Source: Bidens hawaiensis (lineage: Eukaryota > Streptophyta > Magnoliopsida > Asterales > Asteraceae). From it: DNA of 64,000 nt. The translations under genes were made by a program, and so were the position numbers. Below the pieces are notes generated by a model that made no database searches, was not told the origin of the DNA, and saw only the letters and a program-made list of their open reading frames with translations. The stretch lies in assembly GCA_021521415.1 (NCBI GenBank), contig JAIQDT010003566.1, positions 17,058 to 81,057 on the forward strand. The letters run 5' to 3'. Shown here piece after piece: positions 1 through 11,222 of this stretch; the stretch's first letter is position 1; each line of letters opens with the position of its first letter.

Positions 1-740
1 TACCTCATCTCACCGATTTTATAATCTTGGTTTCAAACCTTATCTATTATTATACTCATAATTCATGTGATTCGTTTGTTGTGTGAACCTATTTATTATT
101 ACGTGAATTTTCTCATCATCTCAAGTATTTTCTCTACATCGTATGTGCAAATTACCTATATAATTTCAAAATTTTCCTCTACCTATTTATTACATTTTGT
201 GGTTATTATTCTCGATGGTTAACTTCAACAATTTCGTCACTTTTTTTTATTTTACCAGTTAATTATGTTCATCAATTTTCATTCAATTTTTAGTTCATTT
301 CTCTTGACCAAATGATATCGATTTAAAAAAAAAGTTTTTCTTTTACCCTTGTTTTCAAACTGCACAACGGGATGAACCATGTGCATCATGCGACGACCTA
401 AATAACTATGAGTGCACGCATAATTATTGAAATCCTCGCATGGAACTCATAGTGACTACGGTTGTGTGTCATAACTCAGAACCAAGGGTGATTTTGGGTA
501 ACGATACAAATGTCGTTGTGATAAGGGTATGGTGGATACGTAGCCGGTACATCCTATATATAAGTGTCCTTATCATAATTTTCCATTTGTAGCGTTATTC
601 AGATCATTCGAAGGTCTGTGTTATATTTAAAAAAAAACAAAAGATCTCCCTTGATTTTGTTTTCCTCCTTTTTGTTATGGTAAATTTTTTTTCTCTTCTT
701 CTTTAATTTCGGGACGAAATTTCTAAAAAGTTGTGAATGC
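1..740 (+). mobile_element. 3' internal tail of a Ty3-gypsy element (non-coding, decayed)
   Basis: No open frame with recognisable domains is visible. The last 40 bases contain TTTCGGGACGAAATTTCT, the sequence that typically ends the internal part of plant Ty3-gypsy elements just before the 3' LTR. An LTR-like terminus (TGTAACATTCG) follows at 741. The stretch at 361-620, with a TATATATAAG motif near 555, could be another repeat inserted in the tail. I assign this region mainly from the boundary motif. Confidence 0.45.
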
Positions 741-2925
741 TGTAACATTCGTCAAATTTCAAACCCGACCCGCTTATTTTATATATACTATTATTATTAC
801 CCGGACTATTGTTATTCATCATTAGTTTATTAATCATTTTATATTACCGACACTCGGTTTTGAATTTTGTTTATTATTAAATCGTTATAATTGTTTTATT
901 AGTACGAAAAAACACCCCTAACATTTGTTTTTGCCACTTCTATCTCCACACTCAAACATCAAGGACCAATATGTAAAGTATAAATATTATTTATTTATTT
1001 TTCTCTCCCTTTCTCTTCTCCCTCTCTTCCCGTCGGCGTTCAAGACAACCCCCCCCCCCCCCCTATTTGCCTTCTTGACCCATAATCCACATCAGAGATC
1101 ATGGAATTGCTATTTCCAAATTGTTAATTAGTAAAAAACGCGTCTGAATCATACCATAATAACGTAATTAACAACTAAATCAATCAATTATAAATCGCGG
1201 CTGACCTAGACCTCGTAATGCTATAAGTACGTACCTATAATTCGATTAACTCGTCACACACACTCCTTGCTACATTCCTGATACAACCCCCAAAACCAAT
1301 CGTAACTCAGAAGTAGTGCAACATTGATTTTTAAGCTCGTGTACAACTGTAAAAACCTAGGAGTCGTTCCCCATCAATACGAACTCGATTAAGGTAACTA
1401 TTTTGTGCTTATGGTTCGGAATTAAGCGAGTAATCAAAGCCCTATATAAGTTTTAATTAACATAGGGCAATTGATTTTCAATTGGGAATTAGTGATTTAT
1501 GGTTCTTATGGATTTGGGATCTGTTCCAGTGTTTGTTTAAATATTTTGTTGCTTCACACTTTAATCAAGTGAGCCACTAGCCCAGTTGGTTGGAGCACCC
1601 CATTAAAACCCAGCCACCCAGAGACCCGGGTTCGAGTCCCTGGGCAGCCCTACTTTTTTTAAATTCTTTTTTTCTTTATTTAAACTATTGTTTTTGTTAT
1701 TTTAAAATGTATATTTCTTTATTCGTTTTAACGATCCGGACACCAACCAAACTATAAAATAATTTTTCATTTAGAACTTTTTGTATGTGAAGATATACAC
1801 ACACACACACTCACATCCACACACACATATATATATAATTATAAAATCAATATAGTTTCCGACTTAACCTAACTTTATATATAAAGAAATTAATAAAGTA
1901 ACTCGTCTAAGCATAATCGTCGCTAATACTTACAAAATGAGTTTTTTCGTTTGTTATGTATATAGTAATTATATGATACTTCTATAACAATAATTTAACA
2001 AATTATTGTCTAAAAATTGATAAGTAGCTTGTGTAAATATTTATATCATTTACGCTTTTAATCCAACTCCTATAAAGGTAACGTATAATATAATTAATGC
2101 CCTACCGATCCCAAATCCGTTATGAACCCGTCATGTCTTTTTCTTGTTCGTTTGTGTCGTTAGATGGCTTATTTAATTATAACTTTAATTAGGACTTATT
2201 GTTGATACTCTCCGTGGAACTAACTAACTTGTTTGCTTTAACCGCCTCCTCGTCAGCGTCTCCCTTACCTCCAAGATGAGTTTACATATCCCCCTTTTTC
2301 ATCATTTAAATTTTGGGTGACATGTATACCCTATTTAAATTACTCATTTTTATTTCCACATCTATTCAAAACACAATTCAATATATGTTTATGTGTGATT
2401 ATTGCATGCTCTATGATAATGCTCTATGTGCTTAATTGTTTATTTTATGTTTGGTGATTGGTATCTCATCCTCATCTATCCTCATCTAGTATGATCATGC
2501 ATTTACCCAAGTACTTTGATTTCGTATCAATAAGAATGGGTCCACATCTATTTAGTTGTTTACATTTTCATAAGAATTGTAATACTCAACATTTACATAT
2601 GAATTGTGATTTATCTATATATATATAAAACTAAAACTTATGTATTCTCACCAACATTCGTGTTGACAAACTCTATTTTCAAACATGTTACAGGTACAAG
2701 TAGTTGATATTATTCAAGATTGAAGACAATAGTTTGACCTTAGGATATCTATTCATATTGCACAAAAGAACGATTTTTTTGGTTTAATTATTGTAATTTG
2801 TGTACTTTATGTAATGTTAATGAAATTAAATAATAATTTCCACATTAATTAGTGTCTTTTGAGCAACTGTCAAATCAATACGTTACGCCCCAGCATGTTC
2901 CGCCGCTTTTGGTCGGGGTGTGACA
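741..2925 (+). mobile_element. Ty3-gypsy 3' LTR
   Basis: The block starts TGTAACATTCG directly after the gypsy tail motif and ends GGTCGGGGTGTGACA, so it has TG...CA termini and about 2.2 kb, a normal length for plant gypsy LTRs. The left flank is element-internal sequence, so no target-site duplication can be tested here. A tRNA-like insertion lies at about 1571-1650. A 15-base C run (1049-1063) and a CA/TA microsatellite (1798-1837) lie inside. No protein is encoded. Confidence 0.6.
1571..1650 (+). repeat. tRNA-derived SINE head or tRNA pseudogene
   Basis: The stretch has a pol III A box (CTAGCCCAGTTGGTTGG, 1578-1594) and a B box (GGGTTCGAGTCCC, 1628-1640) at tRNA-like spacing. A T-rich run follows from 1654 and could act as a pol III terminator. 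The ends do not form a convincing acceptor stem and the T stem has a mismatch, so it is not a functional tRNA. A SINE head inserted in the gypsy LTR is most likely. Confidence 0.6.
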
Positions 2926-4472
2926 GTTATGATATGTGATAGTGAATGCCTTTACCGCTTGGAGTCATGTTGGTATTTATAGCCGGAGGAGAGAGTATGG
3001 TTAACTACTTTTTTCAGGCTTTCCACCAATTATACTCTCCACTCTTGCGGTTATGGGTTTGTGGACATCATGGCCTTTTGACATGGACATGTTATACTGT
3101 TTCATACCGCTCTTTATGTGTTGTCCAATCCCCATTGGTTGGGTGGTATTCCCTATGTTAATTCTTCTTTTTTGTCCCATGCTAGTATAGATTTTTGTGC
3201 TACAGTTCCCTCGATATCAGGTAACGTGTATTATTTTAGGTTGTGACCTTGGCGCCATGTAGCGTGATTCGCGTACTATTTGTCCGCTTCCGCTTACTTA
3301 TGTTTTAGGCGTCAATTGTATCGCCACACACATGATTGTATCCTCCCGTAGGGTGTTGTATTTATTAAATGGTAGGTTTAGTACCCTACCACTACACTTC
3401 TAATGTAAAAGCAACCTCAAATTGGGCAGATTAAAAATTGCCAAATTATATATAGATAAAAGGCATAAAGCAATAAAGATAAACAAACCTCAACAGTATA
3501 TCCACATGCCATTAATCAATCCAAATCCAAAATCTCTTAGACCAACAAATCGCTTCAGTTCCATATCCACTTGATTCACTTTGTGTTTCATAAATGGCGT
3601 GAAATCGGTGTGCGTGGAATGCACCAAATAGTTACTTCGGTTTCCATCTTCCTGACTTCACTTCAGTTACTTCCATCGTCAGCAAAAAAAAAAACCTAAT
3701 ATATTTATTATTTTTTTAAAATTTGGGGACCTTCATAGCTTTGGGGCCTAAAGTCTTAGCTTGGTCTAACAAAGCTATTTGGTCGACCCAATTCATGAGC
3801 AACATTCCAAAGTGCAAAGTTGCACACATTTAATTGGTTGAAAAATATATACATAGAAGAATGGTTCATATGAGAATGGTTCATATAAGAAGTAAAATTT
3901 TAACGTTAATATTTTAATAATTGATTAAATGTATTTCTTTTTTGTAAACTCTTTGTATGTTGTTTCAGCTTTTTGCTTGGTTGTTGTTTTTATTTTTGAC
4001 TACGTTACGAAAGAAAAACATTCTTACTAATATTTCTATTAGTATTAGTAAAAAGAATAACTTTTATCTTTAACGGTCACTGATTTCTTTAAATGAGTTA
4101 CTGACTAAATTTATTACATTAAGATATATATGTCTTTCAATTCAGGAAAAACCAGCACATAAGGCAAACACTCGTGAACACTTGTCAGAAGGCACAACAA
4201 CTGAAGGAAAACTCGTTCAATTCAAGGATCCAACTGCTGAAGGAAACATACTCGCCTAGTCTCTCATCATCACCCGGTATCACCGAAACTAAATGATGGG
4301 AGCACGAATTGAATCTCGATCACATAAAACATCAAGTTTCTCTTTTACCACTCTACTACTAGATCATATATATTGACATGACCAATCGTAGTTTTCTTAT
4401 TTCCTTTTTAACATTTTAGCATCAGCCCTAGTGGCTTGACAATGACCCAAAGTACTCTTGGTACCGTGTTAA
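2926..4472. other. Unassigned AT-rich intergenic sequence
   Basis: No gene is recognised. A 71-codon open frame near 2946-3161 has no domain I know. Bases 4144-4330 resemble 13240-13400 (both share ACTCGTTCAATTCAA and similar flanks), so a dispersed repeat of roughly 180 bp is probably present. The rest shows nothing I can support. Confidence 0.35.
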
Positions 4473-5446
4473 TTTGATTGTGGAAAAATTCTCAAAAATA
4501 AGTTTCTAGTTTTAGGTATCGTTTGAAAAGAATTTCAGAAATATGTATTTTAAACTAGTCCTGACGACTAGATTCTTGGTTTCGACGAGTAGTTTACAAA
4601 CTGGTCCCGACGACCAATCTAGGCTAAGAAAATTTCAAGGACGAGTATTTTGAAGCAATAAACTTGCCCGAACAACTATTTTAGGTAAAACACGGTTTGG
4701 ACAAGTTTTTTATGAATTTTTTGATACTTTTATGTATATATACTATTATATTTAAATTTACTCATAACTAGTTTTTCTTTATAACTTTTAAATAATAAAG
4801 TTTTACTAAAATCCAAATACACCACTGAGATGTGTTTTTTTATCTATGCGCCAACATCAATTTAATTCAAAATCGAGCAATAAAAAAACTTTGATATAAT
4901 TTTGACCCGCTCGGTTTAGAATAAAATTTATGTGCAGCACGTCTCAACGGTTTACTTGGATTTTAGTAAAAAAAAAAATATTTTGAAAGTTATAAAAGAA
5001 AACTAATTATGAGTAAGTTATATATAGTAATATAATATAAGAAATTACCAAAAATTTTATAAAAAAATCATCTAAACTATTTTTTTACCTAAAATAGTCG
5101 TCCCGATAAGTTTGATGCTTCAAAATATTCGTCCCTGAAGTTTTCTTAACCCAAAATAGTCATCGCGACCAGTTTTATTAACTACTCATTGGCACCAACA
5201 ATCTAGTCGTCACTATAAGTTTGAATGGAATAATGAAATCGTGCTTCACATTTATCTGCCCAACCCTTTATATAGTGATCAATGCAAAACAATTATAATC
5301 ATATACAAACTCAAACTCAAACTCATAAAGATATGCAAAATATATTACATAAATATATTAACTAATACTCCCCTTCAGTTTGAGCGGCAGTAGGACGAAC
5401 GATTAAACTGTCACGAAAGGATATAAATAGCTAGCGAGATAACCTT

Positions 5447-5776
5447 TTAGTGAATATATCCGCGTATTGAAAGGCGGAAGGTACATGAAGAACACGAACA
5501 TGACCTAGCCGAACCTTTTTCCCGAACAAAGTGAATATCAATCTCTACATGCTTCGTGCGTTGATGTTGAACCAGATTGTGAGATAAGTAGACGGCATAA
5601 ACATTATCACAATAGACAATAGTGGCTTTGGATAATGGAGTATACAATTCAAGTAAAAGGTTACGGAGCCACGTAGTCTCAGCAACGGTGTTTGCAACTC
5701 CCCGGTATTCGGCCTCCGCACTAGACCGAGATATAGCAGGTTGTCGTTTCGAGGACCAAGAAATCAAATTATCTCT
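5447..5776 (-). pseudogene. Copia RNase H domain fragment
   Basis: The minus-strand frame reads ISWSSKRQPAISRSSAEAEYR and later CDN and TKHVEIDIHF, the second half of a Copia RNase H domain. The AEAEYRGVAN style resembles the Ale/Retrofit lineage, judged from memory of family motifs. The N-terminal two-thirds of RNase H and all upstream domains are missing. It ends at a stop codon at 5447, close to the polypurine tract and 3' LTR. It is non-functional. Confidence 0.85.
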
Positions 5777-5847
5777 ATATAAGTTTGTATGGAATAATGA
5801 AATCGTGCTTCACATTAATCTGTCCAACCCTTTATATAGTGATCAAT

Positions 5848-8166
5848 TGTAACATCCCGCTTTTGGAAAGAATTAATAAAATAAATTTCGTTATTTTATA
5901 GTGTGTCGTTTATTGGTTTAGATAAATAACTAATAGAATGTGGGCTTGGACTTTAAAAGATGGGATGAGAGATGGAATGGGCCTTAGGTCCATGGGTTTA
6001 AGGGAGTATAAGTACCCCTTAAACCCTAATCTTTTTCATTTTTATCCATCTCTACGCCATAGCCTACACCATAAAAACACACACAAACACTATCCTATAA
6101 CCCGAACCAAGATCCGAAGGTGGAAACCCAAACCCGTTGGTGCTAGAACGTCGTGACAAACTAAAAAACATCAAGACTAGGCCGTATTCGTAAACCGACT
6201 CGTTTAAGGTACGTTTATAACGAGAAATTGTTCATTCAAGTTAGGATTCGTTTAGAAAATCATAGATCTGTTTGAGTTGGGTAAAAACGAATCCAACGCA
6301 ACAATTCTCACTGGAATTCATTAACATATGATGGGTTAATCGATTGATTAAAGAATCGGGTTAAAACGATGAGCAATCGCACTGTGTAAACGCGATGTAT
6401 GAATGATTGGATGGTTAGGGTTTATAGGCGCTGAGATTGCGAGTCCATTGATACCATTTTTGTGTTATTTCGTTGAGATTTGAGGTCAAATTGCAAATCT
6501 GGTTCGTGTTAACTGTTTGGTGTTCTTGACGATTTTGACTTTGACCCTTGAGTCAAAGTCTGGATAAGCACTATTGATCATTCGTTATTATGGATCATTC
6601 GTTACGTGGTCATAATGAATGGGACTCATTCGTGTGAATTGATAACAAATGAACCCTAAATTCGTTATATATTCATTCGTTAGATTAGGATGACGAATCA
6701 GGAGAATGAATAAGGTGATTCGTTACTCGCCCGTTCGCTACGTTAAAATAACGAATCAGGTGATTCGTTACTCGCCCATTTGTTATGTTAAGATAACGAA
6801 TTAGGCTATATTCAGATAACGAATGAGGCAAAGTTCGTTATAGTGAATGAGCTAGTGAATAAGATAATAATTTAAAATCCTAATGGAAAATGTGTTAAGA
6901 CATTTAATAAAAATAAAATTTTTCCAAGCTGACCTGGCAGCTTAACCCCAGCCAGGGGCTCTGCCCCTTGGACCCCGCTAGGGGCTGTCGCCCCTGAAAC
7001 ATTGCTGCTAGGGGCGCTGCCCCCGGACCACTGTTCGTTGAGGGTTCTAATTAAACTAGAAATACGATATGGATAGTGATAGTAATTAATACGCGTAATT
7101 GTTATACAGTTAGTCGTGCACAACTAAAAAAAGGGATTACCATTAACTCTGAACGTAACCGCATTCAGGTGAGTTTCTAGCCCCATTTCGTTGTTATGTT
7201 TTTGGGGCTGTGTGCATACTCGATGTGATAGTTAATACACTTACCTTAAATGGTAAGTGTATACCATGTATAATTTATATGTTAATTATGTATATCTTGA
7301 ATGCGAACGAAAGCTTGTCGGTACGTGAACGATCTTCGGATATTGCACGTATTGACAAGGGAGGTATGTATATAATAGATGAATGTGTATGATAGATATA
7401 CATACAACATATGAATATGTATGAATGGGTAAAGAATGTATATGTACGTTACGGATATGTAAAGACAGAATGTACGAAGATGAAGAAGTAAGGGAGCAGA
7501 CCGTAATAATATCTGAGATAGAGAAGAAAGGATCAGATCCTAATTATATCTAAGATAGAGAAGTAAAGAGGGATCAGACCCTATTAATATCTGAGATAGA
7601 TAAGAAAGGGATCAGACCCTAATAATATCTGAGATAGACAAAGGATAGAGGGATCAATCCCTAATAATATCTGAGATAGAAAAGGAAGGGATCAGACCCT
7701 AATAATATCTGAGATAGAAAGGACAGTAATTATATAGTATGAAAGTAATAAAGAATGAACGTATGTATGAAGTTACGTAATGAAAGTAAACTAGTAAAGA
7801 AATTGTTATGTATCTTCGGATGCATAATTGAATGTAAGTGTACGTATTATATGATGTGTGATTAACTAGAACTCACTCAGCGTAGCTGACTTTTAGTATG
7901 CACGCAGATGAGTAGGATGAGACAGTTGGCTTGAGCGGGGACACATGACGGAATAATAAGAGGCTGGCATCTGAAGACGCAATTTGTTTATGTTTAATGT
8001 TTTAATGGTGAAAGACAAGAATTTTTTAAGACAAGTTATGAATTATTATTGTAAGGTTATGAAAGTTTTATATTCCACGTAAAGTTTTAATTAACTCTGA
8101 TATTTAGAATTGTATATATGAGTAAATCCAACGTCCAAAGTAGAGCACTGGTAATGGGGCCTTACA
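5848..8166 (+). mobile_element. Solo LTR A (2.3 kb gypsy-type LTR family)
   Basis: It begins TGTAACATCCCG and ends GGGGCCTTACA, with the 5-bp duplication TCAAT on both sides (5843-5847 and 8167-8171). It lies inside the LTR of the Copia remnant. Three other copies in this window share the ends and internal layout: a TATA-like GTATAAGTA near 6007, a region dense in ATTCGTTA/TAACGAAT (about 6580-6860), a GC-rich hairpin block (about 6940-7030), a tandem repeat, and a 3' block reading AGAACTCACTCAGCGTA. No internal coding region is present, so a solo LTR from unequal recombination is the simplest reading. Confidence 0.85.
7494..7725 (+). repeat. Tandem repeat of about 35 bp in solo LTR A
   Basis: About six diverged copies of a unit containing GATCAGACCCTAATAATATC followed by TGAGATAGA run head to tail. 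The corresponding place in solo LTRs C and D carries three to five copies of a related unit ending ATCCGAGG, so the array is a hypervariable part of this LTR family. Confidence 0.85.
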
Positions 8167-9344
8167 TCAATACAAAACAATTAAATCATATACAAACTCA
8201 AACTCATAAAGACATGCTAAATATATTCCATAAATATATCAACTAATAGTCATGACTATTTTAAATACATATTTCTAGAATTCTTTGCAACTAATACTTA
8301 AGACTAGAAACTTGTTTATGAAAATACCAGCTATTTTAGGAATTTTCCCTTTGATTGTAAACCCCTGATTTCTTGTTATATTCTCTCGACCTCCCGTCCT
8401 ACTTTGTGAGCAGGAGTATGTGTTGTTTTACTATCTTTATGGATGATATAACTAGTCATTAGTTTAAAGCGGTTTCATGACTTCTAAAATACATTATGCC
8501 TATATATATACTAACTTTATAACATGTGTATTATACATAATAAATTAGTGTATAAATTATAATTGATAATATAATACAAATAAATAATAAAAAAGTAGAC
8601 ATTTAAAGGTAAAGAATAAGTACATAACTATGTGAAAAAAAAATAAAATACAAAGAAGCTTTAAATTCAAAATTTACACATATGAAAAAATCTCATTATA
8701 ATTATAACAATATATAATTTAGAAGTTTGGTGTCGCAAGTGGCTTATTGGGCCACTTGGCGGTACCGTATTGGTCGGCGAATTTTGTATTTCTTTTAGTT
8801 TTGTTACCACAATAAACGTAATAGAAACTGATCAAATGTCAATTTTTTAGTTCTGGTATCATAACAAATCTGAAAGAAACCAGCCGAGTTCGCGCAAACT
8901 TGCGGCTTTATTTAAAGCCCATGACCGACAACGCTACCGACCCCCCCCCCCAAATTGGCTGTTGGTCCACCTCAAGTTTTTTATTTTTTTTCGTATTTTA
9001 ATTTCGGTACCATAAGGTACGTAATCAAAACCGACCAAATTCGTGTCAAGTTACCGCCTCAATGCTTGTGACCGACAATGCTTTGGTTTTACCACCGCCT
9101 GGGTTTGCCAACCAACTAAACATCATTTTCAATATTTTGTTTTTTTTATATGTTAATGCTTTTATATGTTAATTTGACGAATTAATATTTTGGGTTTTAA
9201 CCCTCAAATTTTACCAATGGTGTCTATATTGTTATGAACACAGCCGGTACTGACTGAATTCGTGTTGACTTATCGTCGTAACGTTCGGGTTTTACCAACG
9301 CCCAGGTTTCAACTTATGGGTTTTGCCAGCTGCCCCGACACAAC

Positions 9345-9363
9345 GTGCCGGATGAAAATCTAG

Positions 9364-9429
<66 letters not shown>

Positions 9430-9536
9430 AACAATCTAACATTCGTAGCTTTATCGTAAGGTTTTTCATCACTTTTCAATATCAACAGTTTTAGATCATG
9501 TCTATTGGCTGCTCGTTGTGCCGGATGAAAATCTAG

Positions 9537-9594
<58 letters not shown>

Positions 9595-9680
9595 AACAAT
9601 CTAACATTCGTAGCTTTATCGTAAGGTTTTTCATCACTTTTCAATATCAACAGTTTTAGATCATGTCTATTGGCTGCTCT
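9345..9680 (+). repeat. 173-bp tandem duplication with (AT)n tracts
   Basis: Two head-to-tail copies (9345-9517 and 9518-9680) each contain GTGCCGGATGAAAATCTAG, a long (AT)n run (9363-9427 and 9538-9591), and the same 88-bp helicase-derived tail. The copies differ mainly in the length of the dinucleotide run, which suggests a recent duplication. Confidence 0.85.
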
Positions 9681-9712
9681 AGACAATACAACATATAGTT
9701 GTCCTTAGAAAA
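9428..9712 (-). pseudogene. Helitron PIF1-like helicase C-terminal fragment, tandemly duplicated
   Basis: After a splice-acceptor-like CTAAG, the minus strand encodes GQLYVVLSRAANRHDLKLLI, matching the C-terminal end of Helitron RepHel helicases (family form GQLYVALSR...GLKILI). The sequence upstream on the same strand (up to 9853) does not keep a clear helicase frame. The last part (SRAANRHDLKLL...) is present a second time at 9428-9515 because of a 173-bp tandem duplication. It is a relic. Confidence 0.7.
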
Positions 9713-9720
9713 ATGATGTA

Positions 9721-10046
9721 AACGTTGATCCGTTTTCACAAAATATATGGTTTTAAATTTATTTAAACGAATTTTACTAAAACTAAAGTATACGTAATAA
9801 GCAAGTGTACCTATTGTATATGTAGGATCGTATTGGTAATAACCGAGTATCAATCCTATGACACATGATATATTCTAATACTAAATCTTTGTTATTAAAT
9901 TAACAAAAGTAATAATCATTTAAGATTGTATTTAAACTAAGTTTTTGTTTAAATTAAAATAAGTAGACGGATTTTAGACGAGAAAATCATATATGAAGGT
10001 TAAATCTAAACAAAAACTTCACTTAACCCTCTTTGATGATTAATAT
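9721..10046. other. Unassigned AT-rich sequence
   Basis: No gene, terminal repeat or clear domain is visible. It may be further Helitron sequence upstream of the helicase fragment. Confidence 0.3.
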
Positions 10047-10635
10047 TAGGGGTGCGTAACTTAACCGCCATAACCGTTTAACCAAATCATAACCAATATA
10101 GCCGAACCAATTTTAAACGATAACTGACATAACCGGTGGGCCGGTTTTATGAATTTTAAAAACCATAAAATACGAGTCGGTTTTGGTTTAAGATAATTCC
10201 AAAACCGCCATAACCAAACCGACCCATTTATTTAACCAACAATATTTTTGGGATTAACTTCTACCAAGCATGTTGTTGGATTATATCAATTTGATGTTTT
10301 TGGTTCAACATTTGTTATCAAATTAAGTTGAATTTCATTGTTGGATTATATAATGTCTTTCTTTTTTTAAATATTTGCTATTAATTCTGACGATTATATA
10401 CTTTGTTAGATTACGTCATATTGTTTTTTTTAATAACTGGTGAGAAACTTTTAAACCCAATTACAATTTTTTAGTTACGATTAACCGACCCATAACGGAC
10501 TCACTATAACATACAAACCAATTAACAACAACCGCCATGGGTCGGTTATGGTTATGGTTATCCACTAACCGACATATCAATTTTGGTTATGGGTTTGGCT
10601 CAAAACTGCCCCAAACCGACCCATGCACACCCCTA
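10047..10635. mobile_element. hAT-type non-autonomous element (589 bp)
   Basis: The ends are TAGGGGTG and CACCCCTA, the terminal form typical of hAT elements. They are flanked by a perfect 8-bp duplication ATTAATAT (10039-10046 and 10636-10643), the hAT duplication length. The interior is rich in ACCGCCATAACC-type short repeats and encodes nothing. Confidence 0.85.
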
Positions 10636-11222
10636 ATTAATATTATGAAGAGTAAACTGGGGTTTCGCTCCCGTGGTTTGTTTAAATCAGCGGTTTTAGT
10701 CCAGTAATTTGAAATTTGTGATTTTTATCCCTGTGGTTTCATTTCACTTGCAATTAAACCCGACCACACTAAACCGTTAAGTCTGGTCGCGTGCTCCTCA
10801 CGTGAGGGGTAGTTTTGTCCTTTTTTTCCCAAATACACCCCAACCCCTCACGTGAGGGGGCTTACGAATTAGGCTTGGGGATTATTTGGGGATAAAATGG
10901 ACAAAACTGCCCCTCACGTGAGTGGCACACTGATGAGTATAACAACAAGACTTGACGGGGTTAGTGTAGTCGGGTTTGATTGCAAGTGAAATGAAACAGC
11001 AAAAATGAAAATCACAAGTTTGAAACTATTGGACTAAAACCGCAAATTTGAACAAACCGCATGGATGAAAACCACAGTTTACTCTTCATAATAATAATTA
11101 GGGGTGTGCATGGGTCGGTATGTGGCGGTTTTGAGCCATACCCGTAACCAAAACTAATATGTTGGTTAATGGATAACCATAACCATAACCAACCCGTGGC
11201 GGTTGTTGTTAATTGGTTTTGT
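10515..11222. repeat. Large palindrome (arms about 340 bp) including hAT ends
   Basis: Bases 10515-10855 are nearly the reverse complement of 10870-11222. The arms include the hAT terminus with its flank on the left and an inverted hAT end (TAGGGGTGTGCATGGG, from 11098) on the right. Near the centre are several TCACGTGA motifs next to CCCC or GGGG (10799, 10857, 10914). The junction ATTAATAT/ATTATTAT is preserved in both arms, so the inverted duplication seems to post-date, or to include, the hAT insertion. Confidence 0.75.

Larger units (their letters stand above)
5214..8248 (-). mobile_element. Copia remnant, internally deleted, with two short LTRs (interrupted)
   Basis: On the minus strand the order is 5' LTR (8248-8172 plus 5847-5777, about 148 bp once solo LTR A is removed), an RNase H remnant, a polypurine tract (GAAGGGGAG), and a 3' LTR (5367-5214). 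The two LTRs are clearly the same sequence. The flanking 5-mers are GTCAC (5209-5213) and GTCAT (8249-8253), a near-perfect duplication. The 5' LTR runs straight into late RNase H codons, so gag, protease, integrase and reverse transcriptase have been deleted. Confidence 0.8.
4482..8349. mobile_element. MULE-type foldback element 1, split by nested insertions
   Basis: A long inverted repeat has its left arm at 4482-4850. Its right arm is in two pieces: 4925-5213 and 8254-8349. Joining the two right pieces restores the complement of the left arm, so the 3 kb between them was inserted later. The termini are GGAAAAATTCT on the left and the complement of GGGAAAATTCC on the right. The 9-bp sequence TTTGATTGT flanks both ends (4473-4481 and 8350-8358), the duplication size made by Mutator-like transposases. 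No transposase is encoded, so it is a non-autonomous element. Confidence 0.75.
8713..9720 (-). mobile_element. 3' part of a decayed autonomous Helitron
   Basis: On the minus strand the end of a Helitron helicase frame is visible (9712 down to 9590), followed downstream by about 900 bp of non-coding sequence. That sequence ends in a hairpin, AAGTGGC-ccaataa-GCCACTT, 14 bases before CTAA. A hairpin followed by CTRR is the Helitron 3' signature. The base after CTAA is A rather than the usual T, and no 5' TC end was found, so the boundary is tentative. Confidence 0.5.

Noticed and set aside
1571..1650. Functional tRNA gene
   Set aside because: The A and B boxes are good, but the acceptor stem does not pair and the T stem has a mismatch; a SINE head or pseudogene is more likely.
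2946..3161. Small protein-coding gene
   Set aside because: A 71-codon frame without recognisable domain, splice context or conserved neighbour.
4144..4330. Named transposon shared with 13240-13400
   Set aside because: Similarity is visible over short patches only, and no ends or target duplications were found, so it is only mentioned as a possible dispersed repeat.
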